From the NCBI RefSeq assembly GCF_002001005.1, contig NZ_MUNX01000032.1, positions 1-37,447 of the forward strand: 37,447 nucleotides of DNA, written 5' to 3'. The position numbers were made by a program, and so were the translations under genes. The notes under the pieces are model-generated. The model was not told the DNA's origin and made no database searches. It saw nothing but the letters and a program-made list of their open reading frames with translations. Shown piece after piece: positions 26,198-33,758 of the stretch; position 1 is the first letter of the stretch; each line of letters begins with the position of its first letter. The DNA comes from Flavobacterium sp. A45. Its GTDB lineage: Bacteria > Bacteroidota > Bacteroidia > Flavobacteriales > Flavobacteriaceae.

Positions 26198-27568
26198 TTA
26201 TTTATTCCAATCTATTTTTCTTGAAAAGTACATTACAGCCGAAAGAATTGCAAACAAACCAATACTTCCAACCAATAAAGCATAGTTTTCCAATTGAATA
26301 ATGACATAGATAAAAGTGTACAGTCCAGTGAGTGCTGCTGCAATAAACATGGGGAATTTGCTCCCTTTTAAGATTGAAACAGAGTAAAGTGATATCAATG
26401 TAATGACTGCTGTTGCTGCGATGACGTAGGCTTTTGTGAAGCTGCTGTGTTCGGTGATGGAAATGAGCAGGGTGTAAAATAAAATCAAGGCTAATCCAAT
26501 CATGGTGTACTGAAAAATATGAATTTTAATTTTACTAATGGATTGGATAAGGAAGAAAACCAAAAACGTTAGGCCAATCACCAGAAAGCCATATTTTGCG
26601 GCTCTTTCATTTTGTTGATATTGGTTTACGGGAATCACAAAGTCAACTCCAAAGGCATAGGTTCCTAAATCGGGTAAAATTTCAAAGAATTGTTGTGAAA
26701 AAGCTCTGTTGATGTGTAGGATTTTCCAATTGGCAACAAATCCGTCATTGTTTATTTTCTTTGTTTTGTCATCGGGAAGGAAATTACCAGTAAAGCTAGG
26801 AGAAGCCCAGTTGGATTGCATACTTAACTGTGTTGTTTTACCAATAGGAACCATTTTTATTTGCTTGCTTCCATTGTAATTGATGTTAAAATTAAAGTTG
26901 GTTTTACTTGTTTTTAAAATGCTTTTTAAATCTATAAAACCAGTTTCCAAAGCTTGGGTAGAATCGTTTAAGTTATTGCTGTAAACAGGTTCAAATGTCC
27001 ATTTATTACCACCAAGATTGATTTTTACTTCGTCCTTGATGCTTTTTAGATTGGTGGTTTTTATCAAAATTGTGGCTTTGTTCCATTGAATATTTTCGGC
27101 TGGAATATTTTTGCTGCTAAAATCGGGTTGAATATAATTCCCTTCAAAACTCATTTTGGAACTGTATACCACCGATTCGTAGTTGTTTCGATTGAGCAAC
27201 TTGGTGGTAACATTGGATTTGGCTTTCAAGTCTTCCGGGAAGAAATAGGCGTATTTGGTAATTGCTTTTTGCTGTTTTACCGTTTCATTGGTTTTTTGGT
27301 TAATGGACAGCGTTTCCTCAAAAACGGTATAAGGTACTTTTAGAGTTGGACCATAAAAATAAACGCTTTCGCCCCATTTGTCGTTGATTTCGGAGATGAC
27401 TTCTTCCTGGCGATTGGAACGTTCCTGAATCAAACTTTTGACAAATTCCAAAGGTATAAGCAAAATGAGGGTTAAGAATCCGACCATCAACATTTTGGCT
27501 GTAGTGGATTGAAAAATTGATTGAAAAAAAGAGGTAGGGGCAGGGGTTTGATTTTCTTGAGTTTCCAT
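26198..27568 (-). CDS. creD: Cell envelope integrity protein CreD
   Basis: A 456-residue inner membrane protein. An N-terminal helix (about 24-45) is followed by a large periplasmic domain (about 50-300), with the family-typical opening EVISEINDKWGESVYFYGP, then five to six closely packed C-terminal helices (about 320-450). In enterobacteria CreD is the output of the CreBC two-component system and affects envelope stability and colicin E2 tolerance; its biochemistry is unknown. Here there is no CreBC. Instead a 110-residue membrane protein precedes it by 24 bases and a winged-helix regulator lies upstream of that. Confidence 0.92.
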   Translation of the reverse strand: METQENQTPAPTSFFQSIFQSTTAKMLMVGFLTLILLIPLEFVKSLIQERSNRQEEVISEINDKWGESVYFYGPTLKVPYTVFEETLSINQKTNETVKQQKAITKYAYFFPEDLKAKSNVTTKLLNRNNYESVVYSSKMSFEGNYIQPDFSSKNIPAENIQWNKATILIKTTNLKSIKDEVKINLGGNKWTFEPVYSNNLNDSTQALETGFIDLKSILKTSKTNFNFNINYNGSKQIKMVPIGKTTQLSMQSNWASPSFTGNFLPDDKTKKINNDGFVANWKILHINRAFSQQFFEILPDLGTYAFGVDFVIPVNQYQQNERAAKYGFLVIGLTFLVFFLIQSISKIKIHIFQYTMIGLALILFYTLLISITEHSSFTKAYVIAATAVITLISLYSVSILKGSKFPMFIAAALTGLYTFIYVIIQLENYALLVGSIGLFAILSAVMYFSRKIDWNK

Positions 27569-27592
27569 TTTTTGTTGATTAAAGTTATTTGA

Positions 27593-27925
27593 TTAGAAAG
27601 GTGAATTAGCAGATGCGAAATAGTTTATAATGGTGTAATACAGAAATGCAATGGGAATGTTACCCAACAGAATTAAAATTTTTAGTCCAATGTATTTCCG
27701 CTGTTGCGGTAAAATATATAAATGATATAATAGATGATAGAGCATTATGACATTGAGAAATAGTGCAATAACCATGAAGATAAATCCAATGATTAGAACA
27801 AACGAAGTGTCTTGGAGCGTTAGAAAAAGAATGAAAAAAAGTGTGCCAATAGTAAAACAACCAACGGCGAGTTCTGTGGAGGTTCTGCCTTCAAAAGGTT
27901 CCTCTTGGGTTAGGGTAGTTTGCAT
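27593..27925 (-). CDS. Small three-helix membrane protein upstream of creD
   Basis: A 110-residue protein with three hydrophobic helices (about 20-38, 42-65, 80-100) and a leading acidic segment (LTQEEPFEGRTSTELAV). I recognise no family. It starts 18 bases downstream of a palindromic operator-like site and ends 24 bases before creD, so it is the first gene of a two-gene unit with creD and probably acts in the same envelope function. Confidence 0.75.
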   Translation of the reverse strand: MQTTLTQEEPFEGRTSTELAVGCFTIGTLFFILFLTLQDTSFVLIIGFIFMVIALFLNVIMLYHLLYHLYILPQQRKYIGLKILILLGNIPIAFLYYTIINYFASANSPF

Positions 27926-27942
27926 AGTTTATCGCTTAAAAG

Positions 27943-27961
27943 TACTTTGAATTTCAAAGTA
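27943..27961. promoter_or_regulatory. Palindromic operator-like site, copy 2 (creD unit)
   Basis: TACTTTGAATTTCAAAGTA is a perfect 7-bp inverted repeat with a 5-base spacer. The same arms and spacing recur at 29,677-29,695. It sits between the regulator gene stop (27980) and the 110-residue protein start (27925). On the minus strand the half-site TACTTTG also resembles a -7 box, so a bound repressor would cover the promoter. Confidence 0.75.
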
Positions 27962-27979
27962 TATGATTAAAAAAATATA

Positions 27980-28276
27980 TTATCGTTTCTGTATTAATTT
28001 TTCGAGTGCATCAATATGATCTTGAAATGCTTTGCGACCGTCTTTTGTGGCCCTGTAGCTTGTATTAGGTTTTTTTCCTATGAATTGCTTTTCAATGGCA
28101 ATATAATTCTCCAGTTCCAAGGCTTTGGTGTGACTTGCCAGATTACCGTCGGTAACTCCTAATAATTCTTTCAAAGTACTAAAATCCGCCGATTCATTGA
28201 CCATCAAAACCGACATGATTCCAAGTCGTATGCGGTGGTCAAATGCTTTATTTATATTTTGAATAATGTTTTTCAA
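27980..28276 (-). CDS. Winged-helix transcriptional regulator (HTH_34-like)
   Basis: A 98-residue one-domain DNA-binding protein. The sequence FDHRIRLGIMSVLMVNESADFSTLKELLGVTDGNLASHTKALE is the winged-helix core seen in the ArsR/MarR-like HTH_34 family, with the recognition helix near GNLASHTKALE. YIAIEKQFIGKKPNTSYRAT forms the wing, and a basic C-terminal helix closes it. No ligand domain is attached. The start appears to be TTG at 28276, since no ATG gives the conserved N-terminus KNIIQNINKAFDHR. It starts 3 bases after the YiiX-like stop. It is the best candidate to bind the two palindromes flanking the cluster. Confidence 0.88.
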   Translation of the reverse strand: MKNIIQNINKAFDHRIRLGIMSVLMVNESADFSTLKELLGVTDGNLASHTKALELENYIAIEKQFIGKKPNTSYRATKDGRKAFQDHIDALEKLIQKR

Positions 28277-28279
28277 GTC

Positions 28280-28951
28280 TTAGTATGTGTCAATTATGGT
28301 GGTTACTATTTTGGATTGTTCCAAATTTGACGGAGCTATAACGTTCTCTTCAAGAGGTATTTTATTTCCGTATCTTTCTGCTAGTATTGCTCGTACTCGG
28401 TTGTCTTTTAGATTAAAATCCTTTAATTTCTGAAGGGAACAAAGCTCGATTCCAGCTCCATTTTTGTATATTTTCCAAATCAATTCTGAGCAATATATTT
28501 TATCATCAGACCATTCAAAATACAGGTCGTAGTCTTTGTTCTTCAGCCTATTTGCGTAGGTTTTCATCTTTTGTAAAGTTTCCTGACTCAAAAGCGTCGA
28601 TGCATTTTTTATTCTGGTTACCACAAAATGATTATCTTTTCCGTGTGTAATCCAAGTTTCGAGAGGTGTGTATTTTACGGGTTGTACCGCTTCAAAAACA
28701 TATTTTTCACCTTTTTCAATAAATACAATACCACAATGAGAAAATTTAGAATTTGTTGCTATTCTTATAGCTTCGCATTGTTTGGATTGGGAAGTTTGAA
28801 AAATCATGTCACCTTCTTTTATTTTATCTAAAATAGAGACTGGTCGAGTACCAAAAAGAATATTTCCAAACATTGCATTAGCAATGAATAATGCACATCC
28901 AAAACTCATCAAAAAGGTAATTATGGCAAAAATATATTTCGTTTTTTTCAT
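28280..28951 (-). CDS. YiiX/YebB-like NlpC/P60 family cysteine hydrolase
   Basis: A 223-residue exported enzyme of the permuted papain-like YiiX group. The N-terminal helix (about 5-27) is a signal anchor. KEGDMIFQTS and FSHCGIVFI place the catalytic His at H72, and KIYCSELIWKIY places the catalytic Cys at C154, the permuted order expected for YiiX. These enzymes are predicted amidases or lipid acyl-hydrolases of the envelope. I use the ATG at 28951 rather than the one at 28972, because it gives a normal basic start to the helix. It is linked to the regulator by a 3-base gap. Confidence 0.83.
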   Translation of the reverse strand: MKKTKYIFAIITFLMSFGCALFIANAMFGNILFGTRPVSILDKIKEGDMIFQTSQSKQCEAIRIATNSKFSHCGIVFIEKGEKYVFEAVQPVKYTPLETWITHGKDNHFVVTRIKNASTLLSQETLQKMKTYANRLKNKDYDLYFEWSDDKIYCSELIWKIYKNGAGIELCSLQKLKDFNLKDNRVRAILAERYGNKIPLEENVIAPSNLEQSKIVTTIIDTY

Positions 28952-29038
28952 ATTTGTTCTTTTTGTTTCCATACTATTCTTCGCTAATCTAAAAATCTAC
29001 AATCTAATTTCTGCAAACTGTAATCAGAATTCTGCTTT

Positions 29039-29668
29039 CTAACTCCTGTCGTATTTAAAATACATCATGCTACCATATACGATATGGCAGATACCGAAAC
29101 CCAATGCCCAAAATTCTAATGCGTATCCAGAGAATTCAGTAGCCAATAAACCAATTATGATGATCGTAATGCCCAGATAGCGCACATCCCGAAGTGTATA
29201 TTTACTTGCATTTACACAAGACAAACCATAGAAAATCAAAGTTACAGGGGCAATCAGTCCATAGCTTCCGTTTCGTAACAATAATAGTCCAAAAATTCCT
29301 CCAGTTACCAAGGGAATCATGAAGTTGGTCAACAATCTTTTTGAAGTGCTGTTCCAGACTGTTTCGCCTTCTCTTTTTGTTTTGTTGTAAGTAAGTAGTA
29401 CAGCAGTGGCAATTGATAAAAATAATACAACAAGAGCAGTCAAAACAATTAGCTTGAAAGTGTTACTTTCTAAAGTGATAATGTTATCATAATTATCCGT
29501 ACCATAATTATTGTTGTTGTTTTGAATTAGTTCATGGGCTATAAAAGCGCCTATCAAGGCATATATACCTGCCATTATTCCACCCAACCCGCTCAAAGAT
29601 ATAAACTGAGAGGATTTATTCATCATGTTTTTGATATCACTGATGTCTTGTAAATATTTATCGTTCAT
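29039..29668 (-). CDS. Multi-pass membrane protein of unknown function
   Basis: A 209-residue protein starting at the ATG at 29668, with a soluble N-terminus (NDKYLQDISDIKNMMNKSSQF) and about six hydrophobic helices, ending in a basic tail (YFKYDRS). I do not recognise a characterised family; similar proteins are often found beside small winged-helix regulators in Bacteroidota. It is the first gene of the reverse-strand cluster and begins 8 bases after an operator-like palindrome. The frame continues upstream of 29668 but that part overlaps the operator and is unlikely to be translated. Confidence 0.78.
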   Translation of the reverse strand: MNDKYLQDISDIKNMMNKSSQFISLSGLGGIMAGIYALIGAFIAHELIQNNNNNYGTDNYDNIITLESNTFKLIVLTALVVLFLSIATAVLLTYNKTKREGETVWNSTSKRLLTNFMIPLVTGGIFGLLLLRNGSYGLIAPVTLIFYGLSCVNASKYTLRDVRYLGITIIIIGLLATEFSGYALEFWALGFGICHIVYGSMMYFKYDRS

Positions 29669-29676
29669 ATGTAAAG

Positions 29677-29695
29677 TACTTTGAATTACAAAGTA
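29677..29695. promoter_or_regulatory. Palindromic operator-like site, copy 1 (head of the envelope cluster)
   Basis: TACTTTGAATTACAAAGTA has the same 7-bp arms and 5-base spacer as the site at 27,943-27,961. It lies 9-27 bases upstream of the membrane protein start. On the minus strand a TTG lies about 20 bases before the TACTTTG half-site, so operator and promoter appear to overlap. Confidence 0.75.
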
Positions 29696-29742
29696 AATAA
29701 TAAAATTTAAGAAAAACAATACTTTTTTATTATTTTTATTGG

Positions 29743-30093
29743 ATGAAAATTACGGATGAATATATCTACCGCCAGCCCGAAAAGTTTCGGTCAATTCTTT
29801 TACATTTAATAAGTGTGTTTGAACGGGAAATCCCTGAATTGGATTTACTTTTTAAATGGGGAATACCTTATTTTTATTATAAGAAAAGGATGTTTTGTTA
29901 TTTGGCTCCCAATCATAAAAAAGGTTTTGTGGATGCAGGTTTTGCCAGAGGATTTCAATTGGTAGGAAATCAAGACTATCTTGTAGGGGAAAAGAGAAAT
30001 ACAGTAAAGTCGCTTCGGTATTATAATTTAGAGGATATTGACAATGCTATTTTGGTTGATGTGATAAAGGAAGCTGCTGTGTTATATAAATAA
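29743..30093 (+). CDS. DUF1801 domain-containing protein
   Basis: A 116-residue soluble protein. ILLHLISVFEREIPELDLLFKWGIPYFYYKKRMFCYLAPNHKKG matches the DUF1801 (YdhG/YjbR-like) pattern, with the conserved WG-P-Y and the aromatic-rich sheet. The fold resembles CyaY-like or double-wing proteins, but the function is unknown. It is divergent from the envelope cluster, with 74 bases between starts. That gap contains an operator-like palindrome, so shared control is possible. Confidence 0.82.
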   Translation: MKITDEYIYRQPEKFRSILLHLISVFEREIPELDLLFKWGIPYFYYKKRMFCYLAPNHKKGFVDAGFARGFQLVGNQDYLVGEKRNTVKSLRYYNLEDIDNAILVDVIKEAAVLYK

Positions 30094-30095
30094 AA

Positions 30096-30117
30096 AAAAT
30101 CTCCCGAAGGAGATTTT
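30096..30117. terminator. Compact terminator with CGAA tetraloop
   Basis: AAAATCTCC (30096-30104) pairs with GGAGATTTT (30109-30117) around CGAA. It lies between the convergent DUF1801 and outer membrane protein genes and can serve both. Confidence 0.85.
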
Positions 30118-30137
30118 ATAACTATTTTGAGGATGAA

Positions 30138-30998
30138 TTATAGTCTAAAAATACCACCAAAAGAAACGATAGTTCCTCCATACCAAAAATGATGTTGAGC
30201 ATGATCATCAGTATAAGTAGTCCTTACATCGGTCATGTTAATATAGCCACCTTTTAACTCGGTTAGTATGTAAAAATGTTTGAAGAAAGTAAAATTTAAA
30301 CCAGCATCAGCAGAAAAACCGTATCCTGAAATATGAAACTCATCATATCTTGGTTTTTGTAAAACTGTAGCGTCTGTTCTCGGAACCAATAATCCCATTC
30401 CTAATCCTTGTGTGAAATTTAGTTGAAATATATCGGTATTTGTAATACCAAAAATTGAAGAGATATCTGTGTAATAAGCTGCTTCGGTAAAGACATAATT
30501 TAATCCATTCGTATGTTCGAATTTTAAAAATTTACCGTCAGTTAGATCTATTGATTCGTTATTGTAAGTTCCGTTAAATTCAGAACCTGGCTCTGTCGAG
30601 GGTAAATTAATAGTTCCGTTAATCATCGCTGTTTGATTTTGAGTCATCACATATTTCATGTGATCAATCCCAATAGAAACATTAAATTTGTCATGGAAAA
30701 AATATCCAACTTTCCAGTTAGTTTGGGAATTTGTTAGTTTTCCTGGAGTAATATAATCAATATGCCAGCCTTTAGGTAAATCATGCGATTGGGCATTTTC
30801 TACTGTAAAATTGTATCCCTCTCCTTCAAAATGTAAATCAGAAGTAGTGTAATAAGTTCTATTTCCTCCCATGTGTCCAAAGAATTTTCCTTTGTTGTGT
30901 GCAGTATATAATTCTGTACTTGGAACATCTCCTTGGGCAAAGGCATTAATCGATAAAAAAAGAACTAGAAATGAGGCGTATAAAAAATTTGTTTTCAA
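30138..30998 (-). CDS. Predicted outer membrane beta-barrel protein
   Basis: A 286-residue protein. No ATG lies at the right place. A TTG at 30998 gives a normal signal peptide (KTNFLYASFLVLFLSINAFAQ) and leaves 16 bases after kdsA; the in-frame ATG at 31046 would overlap kdsA and add a charged leader. The mature part alternates aromatic and polar residues (KGWHIDYITPGKLTNSQTNWKVGYFF is one such region) and ends in a strand closing with FGGIFRL, typical of small outer membrane barrels. No family is recognised. It follows kdsA closely and may be co-transcribed with it. Confidence 0.7.
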   Translation of the reverse strand: MKTNFLYASFLVLFLSINAFAQGDVPSTELYTAHNKGKFFGHMGGNRTYYTTSDLHFEGEGYNFTVENAQSHDLPKGWHIDYITPGKLTNSQTNWKVGYFFHDKFNVSIGIDHMKYVMTQNQTAMINGTINLPSTEPGSEFNGTYNNESIDLTDGKFLKFEHTNGLNYVFTEAAYYTDISSIFGITNTDIFQLNFTQGLGMGLLVPRTDATVLQKPRYDEFHISGYGFSADAGLNFTFFKHFYILTELKGGYINMTDVRTTYTDDHAQHHFWYGGTIVSFGGIFRL

Positions 30999-31014
30999 TG
31001 TGTTTAATTTAAAT

Positions 31015-31833
31015 TTAAAATTGATTAATGGTTTTTCTAATGGCAACCAATTTAGTCATCAAAGGTTCAAAGTAGTCTAAGTGCAACATATTTGCACCGT
31101 CACTTTTAGCATTCGCTGGGTCAAAATGAGTTTCAATAAAAATACCATCCACACCAACTGCAATTCCTGCTTTGGCAACAGTTTCAATCATGTCTGGTCT
31201 TCCTCCAGTTACTCCTGCAGTTTGATTTGGTTGTTGTAATGAATGGGTAACATCCAAAACAGTTGTAGCATATTGTTGCATAGTTGGAATGCCTCGGTAA
31301 TCCACAATCATATCTTGATAACCAAACATAGTACCACGATCAGTCACCATCACGTTTTGATTATTACAGTCCAATACTTTTTGAACTGCGTGTTTCATAC
31401 TTTCTGGACTCATGAATTGTCCTTTTTTCAAGTTTACTACTTTTCCAGTATTTGCGGCAGCGACAACTAAATCAGTTTGGCGAACAAGGAAAGCCGGAAT
31501 TTGTAATACATCCACATATTCGGCAGCCATTGCAGCATCTTCATTGGTGTGGATATCCGTAACGGTTGGTACACCAAAAGTTTTAGATACTTTTTCCAAT
31601 ATTTTAAGTGCTTTTTCATCCCCAATTCCAGAGAAACTATCTATTCTAGAACGATTTGCTTTTTTGAATGAACCTTTGAAAACAAAAGGAATCTGTAATT
31701 TATCTGTAATACCAACTAATTTTTCAGCGATTCGCATTGCCATTTCTTCGCCTTCAATGGCGCATGGACCTGCCAATAAAAAGAAGTTACCGCTCTCAGT
31801 ATGTTTGATTTGTGGAATATGTTGTATGTTCAT
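31015..31833 (-). CDS. kdsA: 3-deoxy-8-phosphooctulonate synthase (KDO-8-phosphate synthase)
   Basis: A 272-residue enzyme joining phosphoenolpyruvate and arabinose 5-phosphate to give KDO-8-phosphate for the lipopolysaccharide core. The active-site segments AGPCAIEGEE, VFKGSFKKANRSRIDSFSG, TDIHTNEDA and VTDRGTMFGYQDMIVDYRG are all present, and the length fits. Cys24 in AGPC occupies the position that is Asn in metal-independent E. coli KdsA, and DVTHS, ETHFDPANAKSDGA carry the other expected ligands, so this is predicted to be the metal-dependent type. A TACCTTTG -7 box lies 22 bases upstream. Confidence 0.95.
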   Translation of the reverse strand: MNIQHIPQIKHTESGNFFLLAGPCAIEGEEMAMRIAEKLVGITDKLQIPFVFKGSFKKANRSRIDSFSGIGDEKALKILEKVSKTFGVPTVTDIHTNEDAAMAAEYVDVLQIPAFLVRQTDLVVAAANTGKVVNLKKGQFMSPESMKHAVQKVLDCNNQNVMVTDRGTMFGYQDMIVDYRGIPTMQQYATTVLDVTHSLQQPNQTAGVTGGRPDMIETVAKAGIAVGVDGIFIETHFDPANAKSDGANMLHLDYFEPLMTKLVAIRKTINQF

Positions 31834-31855
31834 ATTGTATGTTTTTTTGAAAGTG

Positions 31856-31863
31856 CAAAGGTA
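31856..31863 (-). promoter_or_regulatory. -7 box (TACCTTTG) for kdsA
   Basis: The minus strand reads TACCTTTG, 22 bases before the kdsA ATG at 31833. No TTG -33 element is visible at the usual spacing. Confidence 0.5.
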
Positions 31864-31929
31864 GTTCGATTTTGCGATTTCCGAATTAGTTTTCGTGATT
31901 ATTTTTAGAAGTATTAAAGCTATTATTTG

Positions 31930-32015
31930 GAGCTATTCCCGCTATCCGCTTGTATCTTTATGTCTCGAAAAAAACGAGACATAAAGGATACCACTACTAT
32001 CGGGGCTAGGGCAGT
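31930..32015 (-). repeat. Dispersed intergenic element with central hairpin, copy 2
   Basis: Read on the minus strand it begins GCCCTAGCCCCGATAG, the same head as the element at 2575-2715, and then carries a 12-bp stem (31956-31967 with 31975-31986, CTTTATGTCTCG/CGAGACATAAAG) with an A7 loop. Beyond the hairpin it reads GGATAGCGGGAATAGCTCC. Compared with copy 1 the stem sequence is different but still fully paired. It lies between kdsA and a lipoprotein gene. Confidence 0.7.
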
Positions 32016-32026
32016 AGTGATTTTAA

Positions 32027-32479
32027 TTATATTTTCTTCAAACTAAGACCAACCGGAACCATCAATTGACCTCTTTCGTAGATGTTCAAATATAAGATGA
32101 TCGGTTTTTTCAAACCTTCCCAACTTAATTCGTACACATCCAGAAATCCAGCTCCCATATCACTGGTTTTGGTTGGAAATGGGCAACAATTTTCCAGTTT
32201 TTTATAAGTTATTTTTTCTCCTTTTGGTCCTGCCAAAGCATTCATGAAATATTTTTGGTTGATGGTGTCATTTTTGGTGCCTTTATAAAAAATATTGATT
32301 GGGTAGTCTTTATCATATCCGTATTTTTTGTCTTTACTGTATTGAGTAATTATAAAGGCATTATTTTTACCCACTACAGGCACAGGAGCATTATTATCTA
32401 CGTTTTTCAAAGAAGATTTAATACTTCCACATGAAGCGATTAGTACTATTATCGTAATGAATAAGGCTATTTTTTTCAT
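32027..32479 (-). CDS. Small lipoprotein of unknown function
   Basis: A 150-residue predicted lipoprotein with lipobox LIASC (Cys17). The mature part is beta-rich (AFIITQYSKDKKYGYDKDYPINIFYKG) with a Cys-Cys pair (ENCCPFPT) and ends in PVGLSLKKI. I recognise no characterised domain. It lies in the kdsA neighbourhood, separated by the hairpin element. Any name copied from kdsA would be unsupported, because it has none of the aldolase motifs. Confidence 0.75.
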   Translation of the reverse strand: MKKIALFITIIVLIASCGSIKSSLKNVDNNAPVPVVGKNNAFIITQYSKDKKYGYDKDYPINIFYKGTKNDTINQKYFMNALAGPKGEKITYKKLENCCPFPTKTSDMGAGFLDVYELSWEGLKKPIILYLNIYERGQLMVPVGLSLKKI

Positions 32480-32519
32480 TTTGAGAGTTTAAATTTTTAA
32501 AGTGATGTATTTCTTACCA

Positions 32520-32527
32520 CAAATATA
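32520..32527 (-). promoter_or_regulatory. -7 box (TATATTTG) for the small lipoprotein gene
   Basis: The minus strand reads TATATTTG 40 bases before the start at 32479. Confidence 0.4.
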
Positions 32528-32596
32528 AAAAGAACTTTACTCGATTATCAAAATCGAAGAGCAATCCTTATAATTTTTTGTCAAAAAACATGCGAA

Positions 32597-32628
32597 TTGA
32601 TGGATTTATCAAAATCCTTTTATATTTG
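32597..32628 (+). promoter_or_regulatory. Bacteroidetes-type promoter for the YeeE-like pair
   Basis: TTG (32597-32599) and TATATTTG (32621-32628) are separated by 21 bases, close to the -33/-7 spacing of this phylum. The start codon is 18 bases further on. Confidence 0.6.
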
Positions 32629-32646
32629 TAGCCAAAACAAATTTAT

Positions 32647-33204
32647 ATGAGTGTGATTTTTCAAACATGGCCTTGGTATGTCGCTGGCTTTTTAATCGGA
32701 ATGGTGATGCTTTCACTGATTTATTTCGGAAAGAATTTTGGTATGTCAACCAATCTTCAGTCTTTATGTTCTATGACTGGATTAGGAAAGCGTATTGAAT
32801 ATTTTGATTTTGACTGGAAAGCAAATCGTTGGAATTTAGTAGTGGTTTTGGGTGCAATGGCAGGTGGTTTTGTGGCTGTTCATTTTATGAGTGATCCTTC
32901 TAATGTTGACATTAATCCAAAAACGATAGTGCAACTTTCCCAAATGGGAATTGATGCTCCCAATGGTCAGTTAATGCCACAAGCTTTATTTGGAGAACAG
33001 ATTTGGCAATCACCCAAAAGTATTTTGATACTCCTTGGTGGTGGTATTTTGATTGGTTTTGGAACTCGTTATGCCGGCGGCTGTACATCGGGACATGCTA
33101 TTTCAGGATTGAGTAATTTGCAATTGCCATCGTTGAAAGCAGTTATTGGTTTCTTCATTGGCGGACTGATTATGGCTCATTTTTTATTACCCTTACTTTT
33201 TTAG
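32647..33204 (+). CDS. YeeE/YedE family transporter, first half (sulfur transport domain)
   Basis: A 185-residue inner membrane protein with about five helices. GGGILIGFGTRYAGGCTSGHAISGLS is the sulfur-transport (YeeE/YedE) signature, here with C146; an earlier repeat NLQSLCSMTGLG carries C41. Full-length relatives such as the thiosulfate importer TsuA are about 330-350 residues. This gene plus the next add up to 322, so transporter function probably needs both. The second gene starts 3 bases after the stop. The exact substrate (thiosulfate or another sulfur compound) is inferred from the family. Confidence 0.85.
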   Translation: MSVIFQTWPWYVAGFLIGMVMLSLIYFGKNFGMSTNLQSLCSMTGLGKRIEYFDFDWKANRWNLVVVLGAMAGGFVAVHFMSDPSNVDINPKTIVQLSQMGIDAPNGQLMPQALFGEQIWQSPKSILILLGGGILIGFGTRYAGGCTSGHAISGLSNLQLPSLKAVIGFFIGGLIMAHFLLPLLF

Positions 33205-33207
33205 ACT

Positions 33208-33621
33208 ATGAACATATTAAAATATTTTCTCGTAGGATTCCTTTTTGGAATTGTTCTTACCAAATCCGAAGCGGTTTCTTGGTATCGTATTTATGAAATG
33301 TTTCAATTTCAATCGTTTCATATGTATGGAATAATTGGAGTTGCTGTTGCGACAGGAATTGTTGGTATTCAGATTATCAAAAGATATAACGTCAAAGACA
33401 TCGATGGTTTTCCAATTGAAATTCAGGAAAAACCAAAAGACAATACCAGATATTGGATTGGAGGAATTTCTTTTGGATTGGGTTGGGCTTTGGTAGGTTC
33501 TTGTCCAGGACCAATTTTTATATTAATAGGGGCGGGATTTATGCCTGTAATTATTGTTCTTATTGGAGCTCTGATAGGAACGATTATTTATGGTGCTTTA
33601 AAAAGTAAGTTGCCGCATTAA
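33208..33621 (+). CDS. YeeE/YedE family transporter, second half (DUF6691 type)
   Basis: A 137-residue membrane protein with about four helices. GISFGLGWALVGSCPGPIFILIGAG is a second copy of the family signature with C99. YFLVGFLFGIVLTKSEAVSWYRIYEMFQFQSFHMYG is the usual N-terminus of the DUF6691 partner. It is encoded 3 bases after the first half and shares its promoter, with a strong terminator following. Together the two proteins probably form one sulfur-compound channel or transporter. Confidence 0.85.
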   Translation: MNILKYFLVGFLFGIVLTKSEAVSWYRIYEMFQFQSFHMYGIIGVAVATGIVGIQIIKRYNVKDIDGFPIEIQEKPKDNTRYWIGGISFGLGWALVGSCPGPIFILIGAGFMPVIIVLIGALIGTIIYGALKSKLPH

Positions 33622-33639
33622 TCATTAAAACTCATTCAA

Positions 33640-33676
33640 AAAAAAGCATTTTCTAAATAGGAAAATGCTTTTTTTT
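33640..33676 (+). terminator. Terminator after the YeeE-like pair
   Basis: AAAAAAGCATTTTC (33640-33653) pairs with GAAAATGCTTTTTT (33661-33674), 14 bp with a 7-base loop and further T residues. Confidence 0.9.
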
Positions 33677-33758
33677 TGAATAAATATCTTGTTTTAGGTG
33701 ATCGTGAGGGCAATGTCATTAAGTTAAGGATTTCTCGCTAGTTTTATCTAAATATAGC

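Noticed and set aside
31412..31864. Plus-strand 150-codon frame opposite kdsA
   Set aside because: It is antisense to an unambiguous kdsA and has no recognisable domain.
32027..32479. Possibility that this small gene is a second KDO-8-phosphate synthase or aldolase
   Set aside because: It has a lipobox and a beta-rich body with none of the TIM-barrel or GPCAIE motifs; proximity to kdsA is not evidence.
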